Assembly (NCBI RefSeq): GCF_963576675.1
Contig: NC_088911.1
Span: 85,155,256 to 85,219,255 of the forward strand
Source of the DNA: Euphorbia lathyris
Taxonomy: Eukaryota; Streptophyta; Magnoliopsida; Malpighiales; Euphorbiaceae
Reading direction: 5' to 3'
DNA: 64,000 bases
Under the pieces are notes generated by a model. The model saw only the letters and a program-made list of their open reading frames with translations, was not told the origin of the DNA and made no database searches. This document shows, piece by piece, positions 11,556 through 21,201 of the stretch. How positions within the stretch are numbered: the first letter of the stretch is position 1; each line of letters begins with the position of its first letter. A program made the position numbers and the translations under genes.

Positions 11556-12947
11556 ATGTCTAACGATTCACAAAATCTCTCCGGTGCTGGTTACGATGAC
11601 AACCGCTCCGATGAAAACCCTAAATCTCCTGCTCAGCAGGAATATAGCGAGACTCCTACCAAGTCTCAAGAACATGGTCAGCACGACCATACTCCGAGAA
11701 AGAGCCCCCACATTGACCTTGCAGCATCGTCGAAAAAGAACCAAAAAAAGGATAAGGGGAAGAAACCAATGGAACGTACCTACTCTCTAGTCTATAGCAG
11801 TGTCAGGGGATACAAGGTTGATCACTCCCGATGGTTTTCTAAGGGATTTGTAGACGCTGAGAAACCGTTCTGCGAATGGATCTCTAAAAATGGCTGGACC
11901 GAGCTATTTTCCATTCGAGAAGCTACCTACCCAGAACTGGTAAAAGAATTCTATAGAAATTTGCGAGCCACTGATGATGACAGGGACTACATGGTCATAA
12001 AAGTCCAAGAGAAAGATATTTTCTTCAATCCTCCCTATCTCGCCAAATTGCTCAAGCTGACCAATAGCGGTGCCAAACTCAGAACCACCAACGACCACAC
12101 TAAAATCGAATATCCCACTGAATTTTGCAAGCCCTCCGGTCATGCAGGGGAAATCGCTAGCACTTCCATGGGTCAGAACCAGAAGATGGCCCATTACATC
12201 CTGACGAACTTCCTATTCCCCAAGGTCAACTCCACATCCTCAGCGTCAAATTTTGAGCAATGCTTTATCTGGCATATGCTGACCTACAAACCAATCAACA
12301 TGCCGGTCTTTCTCATCGGTCCCTTCCAACGAAGTACTGGAACCCTCAGGTTAGGCTCACTAATTACCAAAATCCTAAAAGACTACCAAGTGAGCTTAGT
12401 AGAGGAAATCAATGTCTGGGGTACAGAGAGTACAGCCGGAATATTGTTCGGTTTGGCCTTCGACCAGCCCATTGTACCCAAGAAAGGAAAGGGGGTCGCG
12501 GTTAAGGAAATAGAGGGCATGCTGACCAGAGAAGGGAAGAAAGTAAAGCAAGCTCGCACTGACAGAAAAAGGAAAGCGATTCAAACCTCTTCCAAAGACA
12601 CTGATGCTGCCCTGTCCAGAGGAAAGAAAGCTGAAGCTGAGCAAGGTCAGGAGGAACCTAAGTTAGCAGAAAAACAAAAGAGGCAAGTTGAGCCTGAGGA
12701 AGAAGAGAAAGAAGACACTCTCGAGCAGCCTCTGCGAAAGAAGAAAAATATTTCATCTGGGTTAAAACCTATAGATGCACCCCCTCTTGCCTCGTTGATT
12801 TCTGAAGACTCACACTTTGTGAGAAGCCAAGGAATTGATCTCGAAAAACCACCTGCTGACCAAGAAGAAGAGTTGGGTAATCTAGGAAGTCAGCTTGACA
12901 CAGAGGAAACGGCAGATGTTGAGCAACATGTAACAGTGGCCGTTGAG
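11556..12947 (+). pseudogene. ORF3 N-terminal part, Sirevirus
   Basis: 464 uninterrupted codons from ATG to the point where the gypsy element cuts the gene. The start is acidic, Ser/Gln-rich and low-complexity. Residues about 80-290 form a globular block (HSRWFSKGFVDAEKPFCEW ... FYRNLRA ... FLIGPFQRSTGTLRLGSLI) that resembles the domain called putative plant transposon protein in many plant retroelements. The rest is Lys/Glu-rich. Before the insertion the frame continued directly at 19068, since the TTGAG target duplication accounts for the extra bases. Its role is not known; it is unlike classical envelope proteins in what I can see. Confidence 0.78.
12943..12947 (+). repeat. Target duplication TTGAG (left)
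   Basis: Directly precedes the gypsy LTR; its twin is at 19063-19067 right after the other LTR. Confidence 0.93.
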
Positions 12948-12948
12948 T

Positions 12949-12971
12949 GATAGGGGTATTTTACCCCTATC
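12949..12971. repeat. Hairpin at LTR terminus
   Basis: GATAGGGGTA-TTT-TACCCCTATC, a perfect 10-bp stem one base inside the LTR end. The same hairpin starts the 3' LTR at 17324-17346. Confidence 0.9.
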
Positions 12972-13637
12972 TTTTAGCGTGATTTACGGGTTGAGTTTGG
13001 ATAAAATAAATAAGTTTAATTACAAAAATAAAGTGTTTTGATAAAATAAAGAAATAAAAATAAATTTCGTACTTTCAGTTAATTTTCCGTGTTTTTGATT
13101 AGTTTAGGAAATAAAAACGTCAAGCTAACTCGGCTCGCAAGATTTGTATTTCAGGTACGAGCAAGGAGCAAAAATCTACTTAGGTATGCGGGGCGTATCA
13201 CCCTTTACACGGGGCGTGAAACATGGTGTCAGCAATAATTGCCTTATCCGCAGACGCCATGTGGAATTGACTCAGCATATGCGGGGCGTATGACATATGT
13301 CGGAAATGATTGGCCTAATCCTGAAAGTCAGACTGCACTGTCTCCTTGAGTCAACTCTTTTACGCGGGGCGTACTTCAGCTACGCACGGCGTAAAAGCTC
13401 CAATTCAAGCAATAAAACTTCAGAGACTCAAACACGTGGGGCGTACTTCAGCTACGCAGGGCGTGCTTGAGACAACAAGACATGGAATTGGTCCACATGT
13501 AGGAGATTTCTGACGGAATGGGCATTTACGCGGGGCGTAGACCACCTTACGTGAGGCGTATCATGGGATTTCTGCACCAAATAATGTTGCTCCATACTTG
13601 TGCTTTGTGAAGTTACAATTTTGCCCCTAGCTTGATG

Positions 13638-13645
13638 TATAAATA
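13638..13645 (+). promoter_or_regulatory. TATA box in gypsy 5' LTR
   Basis: TATAAATA, repeated in the 3' LTR at 18013-18020. Probable promoter of the element. Confidence 0.6.
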
Positions 13646-14107
13646 AGAGTGACTAGCACTCATTTAGACACCTTACCTTACCTTGAACATAGCTACATTT
13701 TGCTTCTTTTAGATAGTTGTTGTATAGTTTTGGTTTTAAGATTCAGTTTATGTAATAAAACTCTCCCACCTCGAGAGCTTGTTCGGTTATTCCGGCATTC
13801 CATCAACGTTAGTTAGGAGTAGTTTGTAGTTGTGTCTCACACCAACCCCAAAGTAATCGCCGATTAAATAACATACGAAACCGAGTCGTCTAATTCTTGT
13901 AATTATAAATCCCGTGGATTCGATACCCGGTCTTAACCGGATTATTACTTGATATGACGGGGTACACTTGCCCCTAAGTAGTCGTAGCGTCTAGTAGAGT
14001 TAAGAGCAATTTATAAAGATCACATCCATAAATATAGAGTCCGCACTCATAATATATATATTTCTTCGTAAGAAACTCTACCACTAGGCGTCGCGCTATC
14101 AAGTTTT

Positions 14108-14125
14108 TGGGGCCGTTGCCGGGGA
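14108..14125 (+). promoter_or_regulatory. Primer binding site, tRNA-Asp type
   Basis: TGGGGCCGTTGCCGGGGA follows the LTR after six bases. It matches the complement of the plant tRNA-Asp 3' end (TGGCGCCGTTGCCGGGGA) with one mismatch, the primer type of Athila elements. Confidence 0.8.
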
Positions 14126-14214
14126 TTTATAATTTCTTGCAATATTAGACAAAAACGTTTTATTGTAAGTCTAAGCATTTGTAGATATTACTTTCTTTTT
14201 GTGAATAATTTATT

Positions 14215-14823
14215 TTGTTTCTTGTTGTTACTAATGATTTGTTTCATGGTATGATGCCTCATAGTCGTCATCTGTGGGATGACCTCATGGATGACGAATG
14301 TTCGCACCAGCAATCAACCTCGCAATTCGATGTGGTAATCTCTATGCTTAAAGACATTCATGAAAGATTATCTAACACTGAGGCATATTGCAGGGATTTG
14401 GAAAATCTATTTGCCAGATTGAAGTCTCCTCCTGATTCAGCCGCGGACGAATCAATTCGAGATACCAATCCGGTTTGTCAAAATGGAAAGCTCGAGTTAA
14501 TTGAGTTTTCTCAAGAGGATTCCCCAAATAATGAAGGTTGTCTCAGTTGCGAGGAAACGGACATCGATGAGCCGGTTGTGTGCGGACCCATGGAAATGAA
14601 TCCAAAACTAGAAGAGTTTGAGGTTCCTTCTACCTCGGAATATTTCGCTCTTTTTGAACTACCAAAGGAGTCAAAAAGGGAGCACACTAAACTCTTCAAT
14701 AATTTCTGTAAATGTAGTTTTTGGTTTTTGTTAAATTCTTTTGAAGCTAACAATCCGTTTTGTAGGTACGGGTTGTTTATTCAAGAATTTGAATTTCTAA
14801 CGCGAGTGGAAGCATACACCTAG
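14215..14823 (+). CDS. Unrecognised ORF in non-autonomous gypsy element
   Basis: 202 codons of acidic protein (DDLMDDECSHQQ... LENLFARLKSPPDS...) that I do not recognise. It lies where gag would be, but shows no gag core and no CCHC knuckle. It is followed by the block TAGCGCTTCTTGGGAGGCAA (14859 on), a conserved non-coding motif of Tat/Athila elements. The start is uncertain: ATG codons at 14215, 14233, 14248 and 14251 are all possible. It could be a gag remnant, a piece of an extra ORF, or a fortuitous reading frame kept open by recent insertion. Confidence 0.35.
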   Translation: MFLVVTNDLFHGMMPHSRHLWDDLMDDECSHQQSTSQFDVVISMLKDIHERLSNTEAYCRDLENLFARLKSPPDSAADESIRDTNPVCQNGKLELIEFSQEDSPNNEGCLSCEETDIDEPVVCGPMEMNPKLEEFEVPSTSEYFALFELPKESKREHTKLFNNFCKCSFWFLLNSFEANNPFCRYGLFIQEFEFLTRVEAYT

Positions 14824-15002
14824 AAGGAAATGCTAAGTCGAGCTCACCGACTATAAAGTAGCGCTTCTTGGGAGGCAACCCAAGATCGAATAAAGTTTAA
14901 TTTTATGTCTTTAATTTACCTTTTAAGTTTTTTGCATTTAAGTTATTATTGTGTGATTAATTATTTTTTTTTCTTACATTTTATTAGGTGTTCGTGTAAT
15001 TT

Positions 15003-15401
15003 TTGTGTCGTTTCGGTGGGACGATTTGGAAAAGAATCGCCGCTGGGGACCAACGTCTCCTCCAACTCAATACCCTTGTTGAACTTCGTCTCGGTTCATA
15101 CGAGAATGCCAAGCTTTACAAAGAACGAACGAAGAGATGGCACGACAAGCACGTGCAAATCAGGGAATTCAGAAAAGGGGACCAAGTCCTCCTATATAAT
15201 TCTCGCCTCCGCCTATTCCCAGGAAAGTTAAAAAGTCGGTGGTTGGGGCCATACACTGTTGTCCATGCTCACTCATCTGGAGCGGTTGATATCCAAGGTT
15301 CCGACAACGAAACCCACCGGGTGAACGGACACCGACTAAAAACCTATTGCGGGGGCACTCTTCCACAACACGAAGAAACAACATTCCTCAAAACACCGTG
15401 A
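15003..15401 (+). pseudogene. Integrase C-terminal fragment, Tat/Athila gypsy
   Basis: About 130 codons with the tail of a gypsy integrase: LNTLVELRLGSYENAKLYKE, then RTKRWHDKHVQIREFRKGDQ and LYNSRLRLFPGKLKSRWLGP, followed by VVHAHSSGAVDIQ. In Tat/Athila elements this closes the pol gene. Here the integrase core and everything before it is missing, so only the last part of pol survived the internal deletion. Confidence 0.85.
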
Positions 15402-17322
15402 GCATGCACACGTCTAGGAAAGTCGAGCTACTCCGACTCTAAACGTAGCCTCGGTTTGCGTACTCTAAACCCTTTGTATATATGTATCTAACCTGTTTGT
15501 TCTTTTTAGGCACTATTTTTATTTTTCCAATGACATCAATGACAAACAAATCCCACACTAATCCAAGACACCTCACGCGGGGCGTGCTCACTGTCACGCC
15601 CCACGCTTCCACGGCTCTGGCCAAATTCGGCCAAAACTGCGCCCACCACGCAGGGCGTACCCCATGGTACGCCCCGCGTACCCCATGGTACGCCCCGCGT
15701 ACCCTGCATTCTCCGCCTTAAAAAAGTTCAGAAACTCAAACACGCGGGGCGCCCTATTCCTGCGCCTCGCGTATTTGAGTCTCTGACTCAAAACGCAATA
15801 AAAATGCTACCCTACGCGGAGCGCCCCCTGGGCATGCCTCGTGTAGGGTCCCTGACCACTAAGGGTCCTCTTTTCCTTCCTTACCTTTATTTTTGTTTTT
15901 GTTTTGACTTCTTTTTGCGACGCCCTTGGAATAGGCGTCATTTTAGATAACGCGGAGGGTCGTGCAACCCCGCACTCTTAGTTTGGTTTGCACTACCAAA
16001 AACAAAAATAAAAATTTAATAATAACAAAAAAAAAGTTAAACTAATTTATTGACTCTTTTAAATTTTCCCGACACGCTATCCCTCCTTCGGAAATTGACT
16101 AAAGTTCCATTATTTGTCGTCAAAAATAAAAGGGTCGGAACATAAAGGAATGATTCAATTAAGAGATTTTAGTCTTGGTCTTGAAGTTAGGGAATTTGTG
16201 CAAAGCTTAGGTTAATACTAAACTAAGACATTGAGTTTTAACCCAAATGTTATCTCCATAATAAACTTTAAAAATGCAATAAAAACGGGATAGTTGAGAA
16301 TTTAACGAAGACTTGATAGTACACAATTTAAACCCGAATCTTTGTGATGTATTTTTGAGCCTAAAAGAGTTCGTACGAGAACTCTAATTCTTTCACAATT
16401 TATCAAGAGATTTGATTTCACTCGACTCATAGAATTTGCATCCAATACCGGGTTAAGTACACTTATTTTTTATAAAAAGGCAATATATGATAAACCGAAC
16501 CCACTTAGGCCAATTTTTCTTAATTTATTTTTCTCGTTTTCATAGAACATTAGGAAACCCCTTCGAGCCTATTAACCAACCTTTTTGTTAACACCCTTTT
16601 AAACATTTAACCCTTTTTCCTCTTGTTCAAATACCGACATAATCAAGTTGCACCCGAATTACCCGAAATAAGTCACTGCCTTAGCAAATGAGCATCATAA
16701 GTTTTCAAAATATTGTTTTTGTGCCTCTATCAAAACAAAGGATACGATAAAAATAAAAAGGCATTCTCAAGCTCCACCCGAGCAATTTTGAAGTATATTT
16801 TGTAAAATTCGCCAAGGCCGAAATAAACAAAAATACGGTGCAATCACAAAACGGTATTTTTGAGCTCGAGTTTCTTTAAACTAACCACTAAAGAAGCCAC
16901 CCACATTACAACCCCCCTCCGGGTTCATTTTTAATGTTGCCTAACTATATTTTAGGAGGAAAAACCCGGATGAAAATGCAAATTCGACATGATCTCGAGT
17001 AAGTGCAAAGAAGAGTGCTAAAACACCGACCCACCTAAAATTGAGCGTAAGAGCGAAATCCCTTGGTGAGGTACTATCGGGTTCTCAAAAGATAATCAAC
17101 CCCCGTTAATATTGCCTATTAATCTTGATCATGGAGGTTTCAAACAAGTTTCGTACTCAATTGTTTGCGTAGGTACTTACCGAAACCTTTGCATAAAACC
17201 ATAACTTTGAAATCACGCACTTGGCAAAACCAACCTTCGGTTTGTTTCTTAATTTTCTCAATCCCTTGTCTTTCGATTTCTTTTACTTGAGGACAAGTAA
17301 AACTTTAAAGTCCGAGGAGGTT
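15402..17322 (+). other. Non-coding internal region of gypsy element
   Basis: No gene. 15570-15850 holds a second cluster of ACGCGGGGCGT and ACGCCCCGCGT words, including GGTACGC-CCC-GCGTACC twice in tandem. The rest is AT-rich leader-like sequence. The end reads ACTTGAGGACAAGTAAAACT then AGTCCGAGGAGGTT, the conserved pre-LTR motif and polypurine tract of this group. Confidence 0.75.
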
Positions 17323-19062
17323 TGATAGGGGTATTTTACCCCTATCTTTTAGCGTGATTTACGGGTTGATTTTGGATAAAATAAATAAGTTTAATTACAA
17401 AAATAAAGTGTTTTGATAAAATAAAGAAATAAAAATAAATTTCATACTTTCAGTTTATTTTCCGTGTTTTTGATTAGTTTAGGAAATAAAAACGTCAAGC
17501 TAACTCGACTCGCAAGATTTGTATTTCAGGTACGAGCAAGGAGCAAAAATCTACTCAGGTACGCGGGGCGTATCACCCTTTACGCGGGGCATGAAACATG
17601 GTGTCAGCAATAATTGCCTTATCCGCAGACGCCATGTGGAATTGACTCAGCATACGCGGGGCGTATGACATATGTCGGAAATGATTGGCCTAATCCTGAA
17701 AGTCAGACTGCACTGTCTCCTTGAGTCAACTCTTTTACGCGAGGCGTACTTCAGCTACGCACGGCGTAAAAGCTCCAATTCAAGCAATAAAACTTCAGAG
17801 ACTCAAACACGCGGGGCGTACTTCAGCTACGCAGGGCGTGCTTGAGACAACAAGACATGTAATTGGTCCACATGCAGGAGATTTCTGACGGAATGGGCAT
17901 TTACGCGGGGCGTAGACCACCTTACGCGAGGCGTATCATGGGATTTCTGCACCAAATAATGTTGCTCCATACTTGTGCTTTGTGAAGTTACAATTTTGCC
18001 CCTAGCTTAATGTATAAATAAGAGTGACTAGCACTCATTTAGACACCTTACCTTACCTTGAACATAGCTACATTTTGCTTCTTTTAGATAGTTGTTGTAT
18101 AGTTTTGGTTTTAAGATTAAGTTTATGTAATAAAACTCTCCCACCTCGAGAGCTTGTTCGGTTATTCCGGCATTCCATCAACGTTCCGCTCCATCATTCG
18201 TCACCAAGCTCGAGAGTTCCACCTCCAAGTCCTAAGAGACGGCCTTGAGTCCGGTTGGCTAGTTCCGAGGGCCGATTCTTCCCTCTTCGCTTGCTAATTA
18301 GCTTGCACTCTTCCTATGTACTAGGCTTGGTTGTATTCCTTATTTATGCTTTCCACATTTATAATACGTGATTTGCAATTTCCGTTTCTATATACGTGTT
18401 GATGTTTATTACTTGTTTTGATACTCGTAATTGACTATTGTGTAGGGGAACGCGATTTTCGATGCCATTCGGGTTATCTTTAGGGATTCATATAGGTGTT
18501 GCCTTACCGGAAGTGACAAACCGGAAATCGTAGGAATTGACAAGCCACGGAACTTACGGACCCTAGTTTCTGGTCCCCAGCATTAGACACGCCTTGACTA
18601 GGAACCACGTAGTCTAAGTACTTCACGGGTCGGTCGAACTACACGTAGTCGTCTTTGCAAGAGTAAATCATCAATCGAATATATTCGGAGTTATTGCCTA
18701 TTATATTTATAACTTATCGTCACCCATATCATCCCGTGGAGTTTTCCACTACATAAATCTGTTTCACCTATAGTTAGGAGTAGTTTGTAGTTGTGTCTCA
18801 CACCAACCCCAAAGTAATCGCCGCTTAAATAACATACGAAACCGAGTCGTCTAATACTTGTAATTATAAATCCCGTGGATTCGATACCTGGTCTTAACCG
18901 GATTATTACTTGATACGACGGGGTACACTTGCCCCTAAGTAGTCGTAGCGTCTAGTAGAGTTAAGAGCAATTTATAAAGATCACATCCATAGATATAGAG
19001 TCCGCACTCATAATATATATATTTCGTCGTAAGAAACTCTACCACTAGGCGTCGCGCTATCA
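17323..19062 (+). repeat. Gypsy 3' LTR (full form)
   Basis: 1740 bp, TGATAG...CTATCA. It shows the complete LTR. The 586-bp section 18186-18771 is absent from the 5' LTR; the remaining 1154 bp match it in length exactly. Confidence 0.93.
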
Positions 19063-19067
19063 TTGAG
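19063..19067 (+). repeat. Target duplication TTGAG (right)
   Basis: Matches 12943-12947 and proves the gypsy element inserted within the GTT-GAG codons of ORF3. Confidence 0.93.
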
Positions 19068-20641
19068 CAGGTTAAAGAACAAGTTGAGCCAACAGCAACG
19101 GATCATGCTGACCTAGGGGTAAATTCATCTTCTGAAACTCTTGACTCTATTCAAGCTGACCCCTCTCCTCCAAAGGCTAAGAAATTAAGGCGACTCAAGA
19201 AAAAGGCTCATAAATCTCCAGTTATTGACCTTCTGAATGATTCTCCTCTACGGGATCCCATCACTGATCTCTCTGACATGCAATTCAAATTCTTCTCCAA
19301 TCCCACTGAGCCTTCTCCAAGGAAACTCCAGAAAAAGCAAGCCTCTGTTTCTCAAGATGAGGAACAAGACGATCCCTAGACTCCAGAAAATCCAATCCTT
19401 ACCAAGCAAGTGCTTGAAGTTCCTGCTGGTTAGACCTCTAAGTCAGCGCAAGAAAAGTCTGCTCGAGTCAGCTTTGAGATTCCTCAATCTCCAACTCCAA
19501 TTTCAGCTGACACTGGGCAAGTGAATAACTCTGCAGATCAACCTCTTCCAAATCCGTTAACACAGAACGCAAACTAGTCAGCTCCTAATCTGAATAAAAG
19601 TCCAGCAGCTGACCTCGCTGGCACATCTGCTTCTGGACAACACCAAACACAAGGTGCTACTCATATTCCGGCATCTGGGCCACAAAGTGATGAACCCTAC
19701 GCATACTTGCATGCTACTGAGTCTGGACGCCAAATCATCGACTCAGCTCAAACACTACTTCAGGATATTCATCAATCCAATGCCGAAGCCGCTGGGTCTG
19801 TTCATGTTGAGCCAACTCAACTTTCCTCTGTCACTCAACTCTTGACTGAAATCAAAGGTCTTAAGGATCTTCTGAGTGTCATGACATCTCTCCAATCTCA
19901 ACAACCCAAGCAGGAATCTATCGTGAAGCTGGCTGAACTCCAGCTGACAATGGTAAACCATATGAACTCTCTCCAGGGTCAACTCAACAACTTGTCAGCT
20001 ATGAACTCAATGTATGCAACCTCAGCTGAGGTTCATCAACTCTTTACCCAGCTAAACACTGAGCAGACCAAAGCTCGTGAGTTAATCTCCTCTTCGTCTC
20101 AGTGTTCCATTAAGCAAATAAGTGAGGCAGTCCGCCTACTTAACTTGAGTAAGGAAGAAATGGAATCTGACCAACTCAAGACGAACGAACTTTTGCAATA
20201 CTCCCGCGCCACCTTCAAACATGTGCGTCACACGATTGCTCAACGTCAGTTCTATGATTCGGCTTTGCTTAAAATGTATCATCAAGCTTATGCCATGCTG
20301 ACTGACACTATCATCTGGGTAGGCAAATCCCAAGAATATATTTTGAGTATGCTCTGTGCCTCTCTCCGAATTCCCGGTTCTGTCTTGGACGATGGTGTTC
20401 CTGTTTTTGATGGCCTGAATGAAAGCACGAAAAGGTTTAAGGCATATTTCGTGAGGTTAACTCGTGCTGCTCTCAACGACACATTCGTTCCTCTTCCGCC
20501 CGATGCTGGCAAAACGGGGGAGAAAGAACAAGCTGATAGAACTCAGCACCACTCAAGGGAAACAGGAGGAGCATCTAGTAGTCATCAGCAACAAAAGGGA
20601 AAGGCAAAGTTAATCCTGCCCAAGTCAATAAGAAGAAATAG
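19068..20641 (+). pseudogene. ORF3 C-terminal part, Sirevirus
   Basis: Continues the gene cut at 12947 in the same frame (CAG GTT AAA GAA). In-frame TAG codons lie at 19377, 19431 and 19575; the last is CAG in the left copy. From 19578 a long open stretch covers a Gln/Leu-rich, probable coiled-coil segment (LKDLLSVMTSLQSQQPKQES, LQGQLNNLSAMNSMYATSAE) and a Ser/His/Gln-rich tail. One A is lost from the AAAGGGAAAAGG run near 20600, shifting the last 12 or so codons relative to the left copy. Rejoined and ignoring stops, ORF3 would be close to 990 codons. Confidence 0.8.
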
Positions 20642-21185
20642 TTGGCTAGATTTGCTAGCTTTTATTCTTGACTTGTAATCTTTTTTGTGTTTTCCTTATC
20701 TGACATACTTTGTCTTGCTGACTATCTATAAACTTATGCATCTCTTATTCAAAATTGACTAATCTTATGTGATGCTTACTTACGTATTGTGCTTTACGCT
20801 GATCTGTCTAAATTGAACAAACAAACAAAAGAAAAAGGAATATACTCAACACACATTAGACTTGATACATCTACTCTGATAATGTTTTCCCATAACTCTG
20901 ATACCAAACTGACCATGTATCAAAACTGAGTAAAAATGTGCTTCATACACTAACCCCTTCTGAAAGCTGACATAGGCTCATCTGAATTAGAACTTGAAAG
21001 GTCTAGAACTGAACTAAGTCAGGATAAGCATGCCTTAATTCTACTCAATTAAATCTTAGAAGGTTTAGAGTTAAGTTAAGTCAATAGATGCAAGCCTTAC
21101 GGGGGAGCAATTTCAAAAGTATAAAAATAATTTCAATCATGGGGAATCTCGTACTGAGTTCCATCAATTAAATATTTTGCCAACA

Positions 21186-21201
21186 TCAAAATGGGGGAGT
21201 T
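21186..21201 (+). promoter_or_regulatory. Polypurine tract of Sirevirus
   Basis: TCAAAATGGGGGAGTT abuts the 3' LTR, identical to the tract before 4685. Confidence 0.8.

Larger units (their letters stand above)
12948..14101 (+). repeat. Gypsy 5' LTR (deleted form)
   Basis: 1154 bp, TG...CA. Relative to the 3' LTR it lacks exactly 586 bp (18186-18771), joined at CAACGTT|AGTTAGG near 13815. It contains a hairpin at the very start, many TACGC-GGG-GCGTA type inverted repeats, and a TATAAATA box at 13638-13645. Confidence 0.92.
12948..19062 (+). mobile_element. Non-autonomous Tat/Athila-like Ty3/gypsy element
   Basis: Bounded by TGATAG...CTATCA LTRs and flanked by the 5-bp target duplication TTGAG (12943-12947 and 19063-19067). 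It carries a primer site like tRNA-Asp, a scrap of integrase C-terminus and a polypurine region, but no reverse transcriptase, protease or integrase core in only 3.2 kb of internal DNA. It therefore depended on enzymes from another element (a LARD-type derivative). LTRs align with few differences apart from one 586-bp deletion, so it is a young insertion in ORF3 of the Sirevirus. Confidence 0.92.

Noticed and set aside
15439..15791. Small open frames on both strands around ACGCCCCGCGT repeats
   Set aside because: Repetitive translation of the inverted words; no codon or domain signal.
13175..15850. Regular short repeats that might suggest a CRISPR-like array
   Set aside because: Spacing is irregular, the words are inverted repeats inside LTRs, and the organism is a plant.
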